The position numbers and the translations under genes were made by a program. DNA of 39,624 nt from an uncultured Bacteroidales bacterium (GTDB lineage: Bacteria > Bacteroidota > Bacteroidia > Bacteroidales > UBA932). The notes beneath the pieces were generated by a model. It saw only the letters and a program-made list of their open reading frames with translations. It was not told where the DNA came from and did not search any database. The stretch is taken from the NCBI GenBank assembly GCA_900319375.1, contig ONOI01000012.1:1-39624 (forward strand). Reading direction: 5' to 3'. Below are positions 1 to 7,802 of this stretch, in pieces (position 1 is the stretch's first letter; each line of letters opens with the position of its first letter).

Positions 1-943
1 AAACAACTATGCCGTCTCCGCTGAAGCCTTCAGGGGTGATGTACTTCTTATCTACTACCCCTCCTGTAGCTGTCCAGACAAAACGCCCACGTGTGTCAGT
101 CATCACCGCCGAGGCTGGTATGACAGTTCCCGAAGCGTCTTCAGCCTTCAGACGGACCTTGCAGACCATACCCGGCATCAGCCCTTCGGCTTTAGGAATT
201 GAAACACGACAATCATAGCTGCGCGAAAGTACGGAAGCCACCAGACCTTTCGACTCCAGCCTGCCATCCAGCGTCTTTTGTAAAGCTGGAATCTCAATAG
301 AGGCACGTGTACCGTCGTTATATAGATGGTATTCATTCTCGGGAAGGGAGAATCGAGCTTCGATCGAGCCGAGATCTACAATACTCAGTATCGGTTTTGA
401 AATTGAAACATCCTCACCCTCAACGCACCACACTTTATCTACGATTCCGGACAATGGAGTTTTCAGGCTGCAGCGTTCGCGCGCGTCCCTCGCAGCGGCC
501 TCCGCCGCCCTTGCCTCATCGACCTTTGTCTGGATACCTATATACTCAACTTCCGCGAGCGCGCCGCTTTCGTAGACTTTCTTTGCGCGCTTGAGGCCGT
601 CCTCGGCCTGGGCAAGGCGCGAAGAGGCCGCCTTGTAGGCGCTCTCTACGGACTCCGAACGGATCTTTCCAAGCGACTGTCCCTTCGCGACCTTACTGCC
701 TTCCCTGACGCTTAGTTTATCGAGCGTTCCAGGCGCAGGGGCGGTAAGAGTAGCCGTTCTAGATGCGGCCAGGCTGCCGACATAGACGGTATTGCCGGAA
801 ATGTCGCCAATATGGACTTCTTTCACCTTCACTGTTACCGGTTTCGAGGGCGAGGGGGCCTGACGGAGCGACACCACCCTGCCATTGCAGCCGGCGGTCA
901 GCGCGATCAGCGCGATCAGCGCTAAAAGTATTCTGCTATTCAT
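1..943 (-). CDS. RND efflux membrane-fusion (HlyD/AcrA-type) lipoprotein, C-terminus cut by window edge
   Basis: Translating the minus strand from the ATG at 943 gives an open frame to base 1. It begins with a short hydrophobic signal and the lipobox LTAGC (Cys19). The order then fits a periplasmic adaptor: a first beta-barrel/lipoyl half (GSLAASRTATLTAPAPGTL), an alpha-hairpin rich in Ala/Lys/Glu, the second lipoyl half (CSLKTPLSGIVDKVW) and the start of the beta-barrel domain. Such proteins link an inner-membrane RND pump to a TolC-like channel, and the pump gene is expected just beyond the left edge. Its start overlaps the end of the upstream lipoprotein gene by 8 bases, which suggests translational coupling. 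The signal region contains a short tandem repeat (gcgcgatca) that codes for the repeated Leu-Ile-Ala. The family call is confident; the pump substrate cannot be inferred. Confidence 0.87.
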   Translation of the reverse strand, partial: MNSRILLALIALIALTAGCNGRVVSLRQAPSPSKPVTVKVKEVHIGDISGNTVYVGSLAASRTATLTAPAPGTLDKLSVREGSKVAKGQSLGKIRSESVESAYKAASSRLAQAEDGLKRAKKVYESGALAEVEYIGIQTKVDEARAAEAAARDARERCSLKTPLSGIVDKVWCVEGEDVSISKPILSIVDLGSIEARFSLPENEYHLYNDGTRASIEIPALQKTLDGRLESKGLVASVLSRSYDCRVSIPKAEGLMPGMVCKVRLKAEDASGTVIPASAVMTDTRGRFVWTATGGVVDKKYITPEGFSGDGIVV

Positions 944-1547
944 TTTGAGTCGCAATGCAATTAATCCTGGAGGCGGTTACAGTCCCCTCAAACGAGCTCT
1001 CTGAATAGTCCCCTTCGTAGACCAGGTCGAATACTATCATATTGTCGTAGCGCGTCCCCGAGCCGGAAAGCTGGAGGTCGTGATACGAGAACGCGACACC
1101 GATCCGGTCGTGGACGGGAACGAAGCGCCCTGTCTTTTCCAGTGTTATCGTACCGCCTGAAACGCCCGCCTGGACCACCACCGGGTCTCCACCGGTAATG
1201 TTCATAGTAAGAACCATCTTGTCGCCAGATTTCTCCAATATGTGCATCTGGCCGCTCTCGGTAACCAGCCTGCGCGTGATGACAGTATCCCTGACCGACA
1301 CGGTATCGGTCTTTGTGACATAGTTGTAGGTAGTATCAGTGATCGGAATGCCCATAATAGTTACAGTATGGACTACGGTATCGATCCTTACCGTATCGAG
1401 GGCTGTCTCATACAGTTTTCCTGTGATTTCTATACTTCCGCCCGTTTTGAACGAATAGCTTCCGCGCATCAGCGCCGGGCCTTCTTTGGCGCAGGAGGCC
1501 AGAACAAGCCCCGCAACAAGTAATATATAAATGGATTTATTCATCAT
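936..1547 (-). CDS. Small lipoprotein of unknown function upstream of the efflux adaptor
   Basis: 203 residues with a lipoprotein signal ending in LASC (Cys at about residue 19). The mature part is mostly beta-strand-like with short Thr/Val/Asp stretches, including several D-T-V triplets between about residues 50 and 95 (LDTVRIDTVVHTVTI). No known domain was recognised. The gene runs into the membrane-fusion protein gene with an 8-base overlap, so both probably lie on one mRNA and the protein may be an envelope accessory of that pump or only a co-transcribed neighbour. The first two codons are both ATG and either could start. No good TAnnTTTG promoter was found in the 117 bases upstream. Confidence 0.8.
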   Translation of the reverse strand: MMNKSIYILLVAGLVLASCAKEGPALMRGSYSFKTGGSIEITGKLYETALDTVRIDTVVHTVTIMGIPITDTTYNYVTKTDTVSVRDTVITRRLVTESGQMHILEKSGDKMVLTMNITGGDPVVVQAGVSGGTITLEKTGRFVPVHDRIGVAFSYHDLQLSGSGTRYDNMIVFDLVYEGDYSESSFEGTVTASRINCIATQNE

Positions 1548-1664
1548 AGATTATGTCTTCCTTTGCTAATGTACTCAAATCCACCGATTTAAACAACAAG
1601 TAGATTAATTCTCCATATTGCCCAACGCATAACAGACCTGCTCCAGAAGAGGAATGTTGAGGAT

Positions 1665-2111
1665 TTATGCCATTCCTGCGAGGAGGGCAGAGGGGGTGAT
1701 GATGGGAGGGAGGGAAAGGCCGCGGGCCGATAATTCCTTCGTGATTTTAAACTGGAAGTCCTTGATATTGTTTGTTACGATTGTCGTACATCCGGCCTTG
1801 GCGGCGCAAACAGCCTGAAGGACGTCTTCAAAGTCTCGGCCAGAAATCCAATATGATTCTCTTAATTGATCGGCGTCCATAGGAAGAACCTCAATAATAG
1901 ATTGGATTTGCAATAAAGTCGGGACAAGAGCTGCTTTGCTGACAGACTTTCGAAGAATGAAGGCAATGTTAGCCATCGTCAGATAAGAGCAGCAAAGGCG
2001 AAGTTTCCCGCTCTCCCCCGCCTGGAGAATACGGGAGGAATCTTCATAGCCTGGTCTTTGCTGCAGCAGATCGAGAAGGATGTTTGTGTCAAGAAAAATT
2101 TTGGGAATCAT
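1665..2111 (-). CDS. PIN-domain ribonuclease toxin (VapC-like)
   Basis: 148 residues with a PIN-domain pattern: LDTNILLDLL at the N-terminus (Asp8, Asn10, Asp14), the central acidic site DFEDVLQA (Asp93/Asp96) and the C-terminal VTNNIKDF (Asn114/115, Asp118). PIN toxins are metal-dependent endoribonucleases. The second acidic position, often Glu after a Leu-Thr pair, is Asn48 here (LTMANI), a variation I believe some PIN subfamilies show. The start overlaps the stop of the antitoxin gene by 4 bases (ATGA), the usual arrangement of a toxin-antitoxin pair. Confidence in the fold is high; toxicity and RNA target are inferred from the family. Confidence 0.88.
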   Translation of the reverse strand: MIPKIFLDTNILLDLLQQRPGYEDSSRILQAGESGKLRLCCSYLTMANIAFILRKSVSKAALVPTLLQIQSIIEVLPMDADQLRESYWISGRDFEDVLQAVCAAKAGCTTIVTNNIKDFQFKITKELSARGLSLPPIITPSALLAGMA

Positions 2112-2368
2112 TTCGACAACAGGTATTTAAGCCTTTCTTCTTCCCAGTCGAGATGTGCTCCGGACCTGGCTATGCCAATAAGCGAAATAATCTTTTGGGA
2201 AGTAACTCCTTCGGGTACAACGACATCTGAACTTCCCGCATCTCGTTCAATCAAATCCTCAATGTAGCGTTTAAGAGACACATCTCTCCTTCTTGCCTTG
2301 TCTGACAAGACATTGAATACATCCGGCTTGATGTCGACAAGTTTTCGTCTGGTGTTTGGTGTGTTCAT
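2108..2368 (-). CDS. Antitoxin of the PIN toxin pair (VapB-like)
   Basis: 86 residues starting MNTPNTRRKLVDIKP. It has a short basic N-terminal segment, then a helical part (VFNVLSDKARRRDVSLKRYIEDLIERDA) resembling a ribbon-helix-helix-type DNA-binding unit, and an acidic or hydrophobic tail that would wrap the toxin. An in-frame start 12 codons upstream (2404) exists, but the -7 element at 2381-2388 lies between the two starts, so the ATG at 2368 is preferred. The gene overlaps the toxin gene by 4 bases. Such antitoxins normally repress their own operon and neutralise the toxin by direct binding. The assignment rests mainly on context, since the sequence is not a textbook VapB. Confidence 0.75.
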   Translation of the reverse strand: MNTPNTRRKLVDIKPDVFNVLSDKARRRDVSLKRYIEDLIERDAGSSDVVVPEGVTSQKIISLIGIARSGAHLDWEEERLKYLLSK

Positions 2369-2380
2369 ATATATACTTTT

Positions 2381-2416
2381 TACAAAGATATATATAAACC
2401 GCACAAAAGCAAAAAG
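2381..2416 (-). promoter_or_regulatory. Bacteroidetes-type promoter of the toxin-antitoxin operon
   Basis: Reading the minus strand, TTTTTG is followed after 19 bases by TATCTTTG (2388 to 2381), matching TTG-N19-21-TAnnTTTG. Transcription would start near 2375, a few bases before the ATG at 2368. The -33 region coincides with the T-tract that follows the terminator hairpin of the upstream gene. Confidence 0.65.
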
Positions 2417-2444
2417 ATCTCCCGGGCCGATGGGGTCCGGGAGA
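2411..2444 (-). terminator. Rho-independent terminator of the 2452-3012 gene
   Basis: An 8-bp inverted repeat, TCTCCCGG (2418-2425) with CCGGGAGA (2437-2444), is followed on the minus strand by ATC and then five T residues. It lies just after the stop of the lipoprotein gene and before the antitoxin promoter, so it insulates the two units. Confidence 0.7.
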
Positions 2445-2451
2445 ACAGAAG

Positions 2452-3012
2452 TTAAGGTTTGTACAAGACTTCGATACTCGTTATCCTCGCTTCACTTGAA
2501 GGCGTAAGGACAATACTAGTAGCCGAGCCGGACCAGGTGCCCGTCATTCCGCTCAGGCTGTAGGAACCAGTATCTGCGGTTACTGTACCGCCAGAATACC
2601 CATTAGTATAATGAAGGATTACTCCCACAATTTCCTTGCTGTCTGTTGTAGAGATTGTAATATCGTACCCGGCACTCGCCCTTATATAAGTAGACTGGTT
2701 ACGCCCCCGATCAAAGACGGCCCGGACAATCCCTGAGCTCAGCGTCCTGCTACCCCAGTTATTGTTGGTTCCGGAAGGAGTCAGCGTCGCCAGATTATAC
2801 GCCATATTGTACAACTCGGCCTCGTGGTAGATGGCTTTTGTGCCGCCGGTTTCGTAGGAACGGACAGTTACGGTGTCCGGCTTTCTTACCGCCTCTGGCA
2901 GCAGTTCCGGGACAGACTGGGGATTGACGCTCTGGGCCTCCTTTCCGCTGCGGTTCCAGCAGGAAGTAAGAGACAGGATAGCAAGCAAGGTTATCAGCAT
3001 CCGTGTTTTCAT
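2452..3012 (-). CDS. Putative lipoprotein with beta-rich C-terminal domain
   Basis: 186 residues; the lipoprotein signal ends in LTSC (Cys18). Residues of about 75-186 look like one beta-sandwich: alternating Thr/Ser/Gly strands, a TWSGS turn and the closing strand ITSIEVLYKP, an ending I know from Bacteroidetes secreted proteins of unknown function. No catalytic motif was recognised. The gene is followed by a good terminator and is transcribed divergently from the carboxypeptidase-regulatory-domain gene at 3090. A weak promoter-like TAACTTTA lies a few bases before the ATG. Surface-exposed or periplasmic location is inferred from the signal only. Confidence 0.78.
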   Translation of the reverse strand: MKTRMLITLLAILSLTSCWNRSGKEAQSVNPQSVPELLPEAVRKPDTVTVRSYETGGTKAIYHEAELYNMAYNLATLTPSGTNNNWGSRTLSSGIVRAVFDRGRNQSTYIRASAGYDITISTTDSKEIVGVILHYTNGYSGGTVTADTGSYSLSGMTGTWSGSATSIVLTPSSEARITSIEVLYKP

Positions 3013-3089
3013 ATTGTAAAGTTAGCACTTTTCAGAAAGGAACAATAAAATTAATTGCTATCTTCACTGCAGATAAAAGGCGGAAAACG

Positions 3090-4385
3090 ATGAAACGGAA
3101 GCTGATATATGCCCTGTGGGCGGTTCTGGCGCTGGTTTGCGGGCAGGCAACGGCAGCGCGGGCGGAGACGAAGCCGGCAGCGACGGGAGCAGCTCAGGCG
3201 ACGGCCGTGGTCACGCTGTACGGCCACGTCACGGATGCTGCGAGCGCGGAGGCGCTGTTCTATTCGTCGGTGGCGCTCGAGGGCGAAGCAATCACGAATG
3301 TATCAAATTCGCAAGGCTTCTTCTCCTTCAAGATTCCCGCCGGCAGCGAAGGCAATATCGTCGTCAGCCATCAGGGTTATTCGCAGATGGCAATTCCTAT
3401 CTCCAGCTTCGCAGGCCACGGCGAGAGCAACCCGCTCGAGATTAAGCTCGTCCCGATTTCGATCCGCTTGGATCCCGCTTTCGTCCGGGATATCGACCCC
3501 AAGGTCCTGCTTGAAGCGGCCTACCGCAGCGTCCGGGACAACTACCCTCAGCAGCGCAGGGGCCTTACCGCCTTCTACCGCGAAATCGGCCGCAAGGGCA
3601 GCTCGAAGTACGTCTTCCTCAACGAAGCGGTCATCGACATCGACAAAGCTCCATACATCGGGTGGGGATCTGACCGGATGGGAATCTACAAGGGCAGAGG
3701 AACCCGCAACTATGATGTCACGGACACCGTCGTCATCAAACTCCAGGGCGGAGTCAGGTCTACTATGGACCTTGACATAGTCAAGTATCCTTTCGTGGGG
3801 CTGCCTCTGGACGAGGCACTGAACACCTACACCTTCAAGCTAACAGGTATCACAAGCCACGACGGAATGCTGTTCTACGAAGTCCAGTTCGAGCCCGCCG
3901 AAAACGAGAAACAGATCCTCTACCGAGGGAAAGTCTACATAGAAACCGAGAGCCTTGCAATCGGCCGTACGGAATTCTCGATGGCCATCGACGGGCGCGA
4001 GCAGCAGGCCGCCGCCAAGTTCGTCTTAAAGCGTTCCGCCAAGACCCGCTATCTGGCCCACAGAGCCGACTATATAGTCAACTACCGCCGTTTCGAAGAC
4101 GGGTGGTACTATGACTACTGCCGTGCGGAATTCCAGCTCTCTACCCGCCGCAGGAGGTCCCTCTTCAAGACCTACTTCACCATCACCGAAGAGATGGCAG
4201 TCACCGGCCACAAAACCGGAGACTTCTCCATCGAAAAAGACAACCAAGTCAAATTCAAGGATGTCCTTTCAGAGAAAGTCTCCGATTTTCGTGACGACGC
4301 CTTCTGGGGCGACTACAACATCATCGAGCCCGACCAATCCATCGAGGTAATCATCAGGAAGATTATACGTCAGTTGGGGAGGTAA
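3090..4385 (+). CDS. Exported protein with N-terminal carboxypeptidase-regulatory-like (CarboxypepD_reg) domain
   Basis: 431 residues from the ATG at 3090. The longer frame from 3003 is rejected because the signal peptide (MKRKLIYALWAVLALVCGQA) begins only here, preceded by a purine-rich stretch. Residues of about 45-115 form the typical Bacteroidetes beta-sandwich domain (YGHVTDAASAEALFYSSVAL ... NSQGFFSFKIP ... VVSHQGYS). The remaining 300 residues are an uncharacterised region with many aromatic and charged beta strands (LTAFYREIGRKG, YEVQFEP, RTEFSMAIDG), as found in outer-membrane-associated proteins that carry such a domain. It lacks the TonB plug and barrel of SusC proteins. It ends 3 bases before the convergent end of the fimbrial operon. 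Function unknown. Confidence 0.8.
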   Translation: MKRKLIYALWAVLALVCGQATAARAETKPAATGAAQATAVVTLYGHVTDAASAEALFYSSVALEGEAITNVSNSQGFFSFKIPAGSEGNIVVSHQGYSQMAIPISSFAGHGESNPLEIKLVPISIRLDPAFVRDIDPKVLLEAAYRSVRDNYPQQRRGLTAFYREIGRKGSSKYVFLNEAVIDIDKAPYIGWGSDRMGIYKGRGTRNYDVTDTVVIKLQGGVRSTMDLDIVKYPFVGLPLDEALNTYTFKLTGITSHDGMLFYEVQFEPAENEKQILYRGKVYIETESLAIGRTEFSMAIDGREQQAAAKFVLKRSAKTRYLAHRADYIVNYRRFEDGWYYDYCRAEFQLSTRRRRSLFKTYFTITEEMAVTGHKTGDFSIEKDNQVKFKDVLSEKVSDFRDDAFWGDYNIIEPDQSIEVIIRKIIRQLGR

Positions 4386-4396
4386 AGATTAATCTT
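4385..4396. other. 12-bp palindrome spanning the two convergent stop codons
   Basis: AAGATTAATCTT is a perfect palindrome covering the last base of the plus-strand stop and the minus-strand stop at 4389-4391. It is the only dyad at this junction and lacks a T-tract, so I do not call it a terminator. Confidence 0.35.
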
Positions 4397-7300
4397 CCGT
4401 GATAACCAGGTTCTTGATTTCCCAGGTTCCCGCACGGCCGTCGTCCATAGTCACAGTGACAGGATAACCAGTATTGGTGTGTGTGTAGCTGGTCGTTACA
4501 CGCTGCTCTGAACCAACAGTGACCACGTCATAGTAAACAGGGTAACCTGTATTAGTCGTAGTAGTAGCATTCGATCCCGCACTCGTAAAGTAAAGTTGTG
4601 TGAAGTGATCAGGGAAACTCTCACACTCAAAAGCTACACGGAAATTGGATACCAGGTAATCTGAAGGTATCTGAGCCTGAGCCTTGATGTAGATCCAGTT
4701 GGTTCCGGGAGGATAGTTAATGTTAACCGGATCGCTCCAAGTATTACCTCCATCCTTGCTGAAACGCATATGGGCATCAGACCTCATATTGGCACGGGCA
4801 TCGGTATGCGCCGGGTCTGAGAAGTAGTTACCTGCGTGATAGAAGGTAATCGTCGCGCCATTCGAACAGGAGAGGTCTATATCCTTAGAAGAAATCATAG
4901 AATAGCCGGCGAGACGACGGTTACGATAGTCCGTCTCCCACTTGGACTCCTCTACATTCCACCTACTGACAGGATCGTCGATCGCACCCCAAGCAGACTG
5001 AGCAACACCAAAAGAGAGGCCTGTTCTAGGATTATAGTAAGGATACCAGAGATGCCTGTAACACTGTCCATCGTTAAACCAGGTAAGCCTGATAAAATCA
5101 GCTGTCTTGTCTGTACCCGATTGCCATGTTTCGCCATTGGTTACCACCTCCCTGACTATGGAATAATCACCCATAGTCGGGCCTAGGAAGGTCTCCTCGT
5201 GGTGAATAGTACCAGAGGCAGCCTTATTCGATACGACCTGGATTTCATAGCTCACAGACTGTGTAGCGGCTGCATAATTCCCTACTGCGGGAGCGGTTAC
5301 AGAATATGTAATAAGGACATAGCCGGGAGCAACTCCGTGAACAGTTCCGTTAGAAGAAACCGTAGCTATACCGGTGTCTGCAGACGTGTAAGTTACAGTA
5401 GGAGAGCCAGTGTAGCCAGAATCCATGAGATAAGACCCTTCCGTGCGGACATCTGACCCCACCTTCACGACAAAGATTGGCTCTGTTGCCCATTTGACGG
5501 ACAAGCCGCTTACATCCTGGTCAGTAACAGTGACAGTATAGGAAATCGGATCTGCAGCAGTATAGTTCTTATAAGCCGGTGACGTCGCAGTGATAGTGGC
5601 AGTTCCTACACCTACGCCTTTTACTGTTCCGCTTTCATCTACTGTAGCTACGTTTGTATCCGATGACGAATAGTAAATAGGAGCACTCGCATTGGATGTC
5701 GCCTTGTTCTGGGCTGTTCCTCCGACTTTCAACTGCATACCGTAGAAGGAGAAGTAGATATTACCTTCTTCCATAAGATTTGCAAAGGTGTCCCTGTTGG
5801 TAGAGTTGTTGGTAGCATCTACCGGATAGTAGAAATCATTTTCGGGGGACGCTACAACCCATACAGTTGTTGCGTTTTCCGGCACCATAGTCTTGAAATA
5901 GCTACGGAATGTCTTAATACCGTCAATGCTCGTAGGAGTGGATGTATATTCATCCCAGTTGATAGTCCTGCGATAGTAGTAATTGTTCTTAGTGCGGCCC
6001 GGAATAAGACTTGGGCCATTTTCTACTGTAAGGGTTTCGTTCGCTCCAGGAGCCAACGGCTTGGGGTACATAGTATTATCTTCCTGCTCGATGTAGAAAT
6101 AGAGAGGGAAACGCGCTACGGTAAGACCCGCGGGAACGTTGAAATCAACCCAAACCTCCTCATCTTTGGCAGGGTTAACGAAATCCTGCACGTCTACAGA
6201 AAGCGAGAATGGACGGCGGAGCGTCAGGTTTACCGTTCGAGTAAGTCCGCTTGCGTTTCTGAATACTATAGGCTGCTTCCAAACCTCTCCCGGCTGAAGA
6301 TTCTCCGGATCAGCGCATTTGATAGTCACCTCACGCCAATCACTGTAAGTTCCTGTACCTCCGACATCACTGTCCGCTTTGATGATGTTGGCATTCGAAG
6401 AAACGATATTGCTTCCATTAGTAGCCTCACGAATCTCGCCCGTTATGCTTGCATTATCGTTGACGTTAAAAGTAGCTCCAGTAGCGCTCTTAACGTACAT
6501 TGTAAAGGAAGTTCCGAATGTAATCAGGATGTCTGTCTGGCTCACATACAGACGGCTGTCGTCGTTGGCGATATTGGTAAGTTCCTGGGCCATTGTAGAT
6601 CCTTCAAAGTTGTTCAGAGCAATGCTGTTGACTGCATCATACACGGAAGAACTTCCCTTTCCGTTAACGCCAGTAATATTTAGCGTATAGCAGAAATTAC
6701 GAAGGATATTGTAATAGACATTGTCTCCGGTTTCAGCGTCTTTATAGACAAAGTCCGCCTTGTAATAGTATGTCCTCCAGGTACCGCCCTCGTTGAGTTG
6801 TGCCTCTAGAATAATAAACGGGTTATTATCTGGACGGTACGAACACTCATATAGATAGTCCGCCTCAGTCGGATCTATCCATAGGTTGTTGGCATCAAAC
6901 GTATCGGTTCCGTCGGAAAAATAATAGCTGTCGAGGGAATTGTACTGTACTATCGGAGGCATATAACCGTAGTACATATCGGTATTGGTCAGCCACGTGT
7001 ACGGGGCAGGCTGTTCAGAGGCAAGCTCGTAACGAGCAAAACGGTCGAAGTTAATCTGAACATCGCCACCCGATGTAATATAATCTTCAGTATTGGTATT
7101 GAAAGGAGCTATCGTACCATATACAGGAGAATTGAACACCTTGAATTTAAGTATACGGAAATTGTCCACACCATCCGCCAGATTAACCTTCACTTTTGCA
7201 AAGTTGCGGATCATCTTGATGCCTTTCATATCAGTCGTCTCAGTAATGGAGCCGAAATGGCGGCGTCCCCAATAAGCGAGGCCAGAATTTGTAGTTACAA

Positions 7301-7796
7301 GAGTACGGACAAAGGTTGCTTCATCCATCAGGTTCATCTCCATATTCTCAAACTCGGCGATTGCCTTCGTAGTCGCAATGAAATGGACATAGCGGTCGCC
7401 GGAGGGGACGCTGGTGAGTCCGTCAACGTGGAACTTGGTCAAATAGTTCTCAGCCTGTGAGCCGCAGTTAAAGCCCGCTTCCTCTGCTGTAGGGTGGGAC
7501 TGAGTACCAGGCTTTGCCTTAACGATTTCATAGAGGATATCTCCGGCGCTGAAGACTGCAAGGTACAGGAACTTGACGCGCGGTATCTCTTCTCCCATAG
7601 TAGGGGCCTTGGTCGCCCAGTTACCTTGATCCTGAGAGAAAGGAAGAACCAGGCTTCCGTCAAGGGAAACCTTTCCGCTCTGGGGCTTGGCGGTTTTATT
7701 TACGTCATTATCCTCCAGTTCCTTCACACACGAAGGAGCAAACAGCACTGAAAGTGCAGTCAATATGATAAAGTATCTCGCGAAAATCTTTTTCAT
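4389..7796 (-). CDS. Very large fimbrial lipoprotein with two Big_2-like Ig domains and a C-terminal beta domain (candidate tip/adhesin)
   Basis: 1135 residues. Signal peptide with lipobox FAPSC (Cys23), then a TKA motif at 62-64 as in the neighbouring fimbrillins. The first 680 residues or so are beta-rich and include fimbrillin-like patterns (IRNFAKVKVNL, residues of about 200) and a region I associate with DUF4906-type fimbrial proteins. Two bacterial Ig-like group 2 units follow at about 690-765 and 770-850, each with the pattern VATVDESGTVKGVGVGTATI or IATVSSNGTVHGVAPG. The last 280 residues form a separate domain rich in Trp, Tyr and Asn (HMRFSKDGGNTWSDPV), like a lectin or galactose-binding sandwich. 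It is the last gene of the operon and starts 6 bases after its neighbour's stop. Location and size suggest a minor tip subunit; ligand unknown. Confidence 0.75.
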   Translation of the reverse strand: MKKIFARYFIILTALSVLFAPSCVKELEDNDVNKTAKPQSGKVSLDGSLVLPFSQDQGNWATKAPTMGEEIPRVKFLYLAVFSAGDILYEIVKAKPGTQSHPTAEEAGFNCGSQAENYLTKFHVDGLTSVPSGDRYVHFIATTKAIAEFENMEMNLMDEATFVRTLVTTNSGLAYWGRRHFGSITETTDMKGIKMIRNFAKVKVNLADGVDNFRILKFKVFNSPVYGTIAPFNTNTEDYITSGGDVQINFDRFARYELASEQPAPYTWLTNTDMYYGYMPPIVQYNSLDSYYFSDGTDTFDANNLWIDPTEADYLYECSYRPDNNPFIILEAQLNEGGTWRTYYYKADFVYKDAETGDNVYYNILRNFCYTLNITGVNGKGSSSVYDAVNSIALNNFEGSTMAQELTNIANDDSRLYVSQTDILITFGTSFTMYVKSATGATFNVNDNASITGEIREATNGSNIVSSNANIIKADSDVGGTGTYSDWREVTIKCADPENLQPGEVWKQPIVFRNASGLTRTVNLTLRRPFSLSVDVQDFVNPAKDEEVWVDFNVPAGLTVARFPLYFYIEQEDNTMYPKPLAPGANETLTVENGPSLIPGRTKNNYYYRRTINWDEYTSTPTSIDGIKTFRSYFKTMVPENATTVWVVASPENDFYYPVDATNNSTNRDTFANLMEEGNIYFSFYGMQLKVGGTAQNKATSNASAPIYYSSSDTNVATVDESGTVKGVGVGTATITATSPAYKNYTAADPISYTVTVTDQDVSGLSVKWATEPIFVVKVGSDVRTEGSYLMDSGYTGSPTVTYTSADTGIATVSSNGTVHGVAPGYVLITYSVTAPAVGNYAAATQSVSYEIQVVSNKAASGTIHHEETFLGPTMGDYSIVREVVTNGETWQSGTDKTADFIRLTWFNDGQCYRHLWYPYYNPRTGLSFGVAQSAWGAIDDPVSRWNVEESKWETDYRNRRLAGYSMISSKDIDLSCSNGATITFYHAGNYFSDPAHTDARANMRSDAHMRFSKDGGNTWSDPVNINYPPGTNWIYIKAQAQIPSDYLVSNFRVAFECESFPDHFTQLYFTSAGSNATTTTNTGYPVYYDVVTVGSEQRVTTSYTHTNTGYPVTVTMDDGRAGTWEIKNLVITED

Positions 7797-7802
7797 AGGC
7801 TC

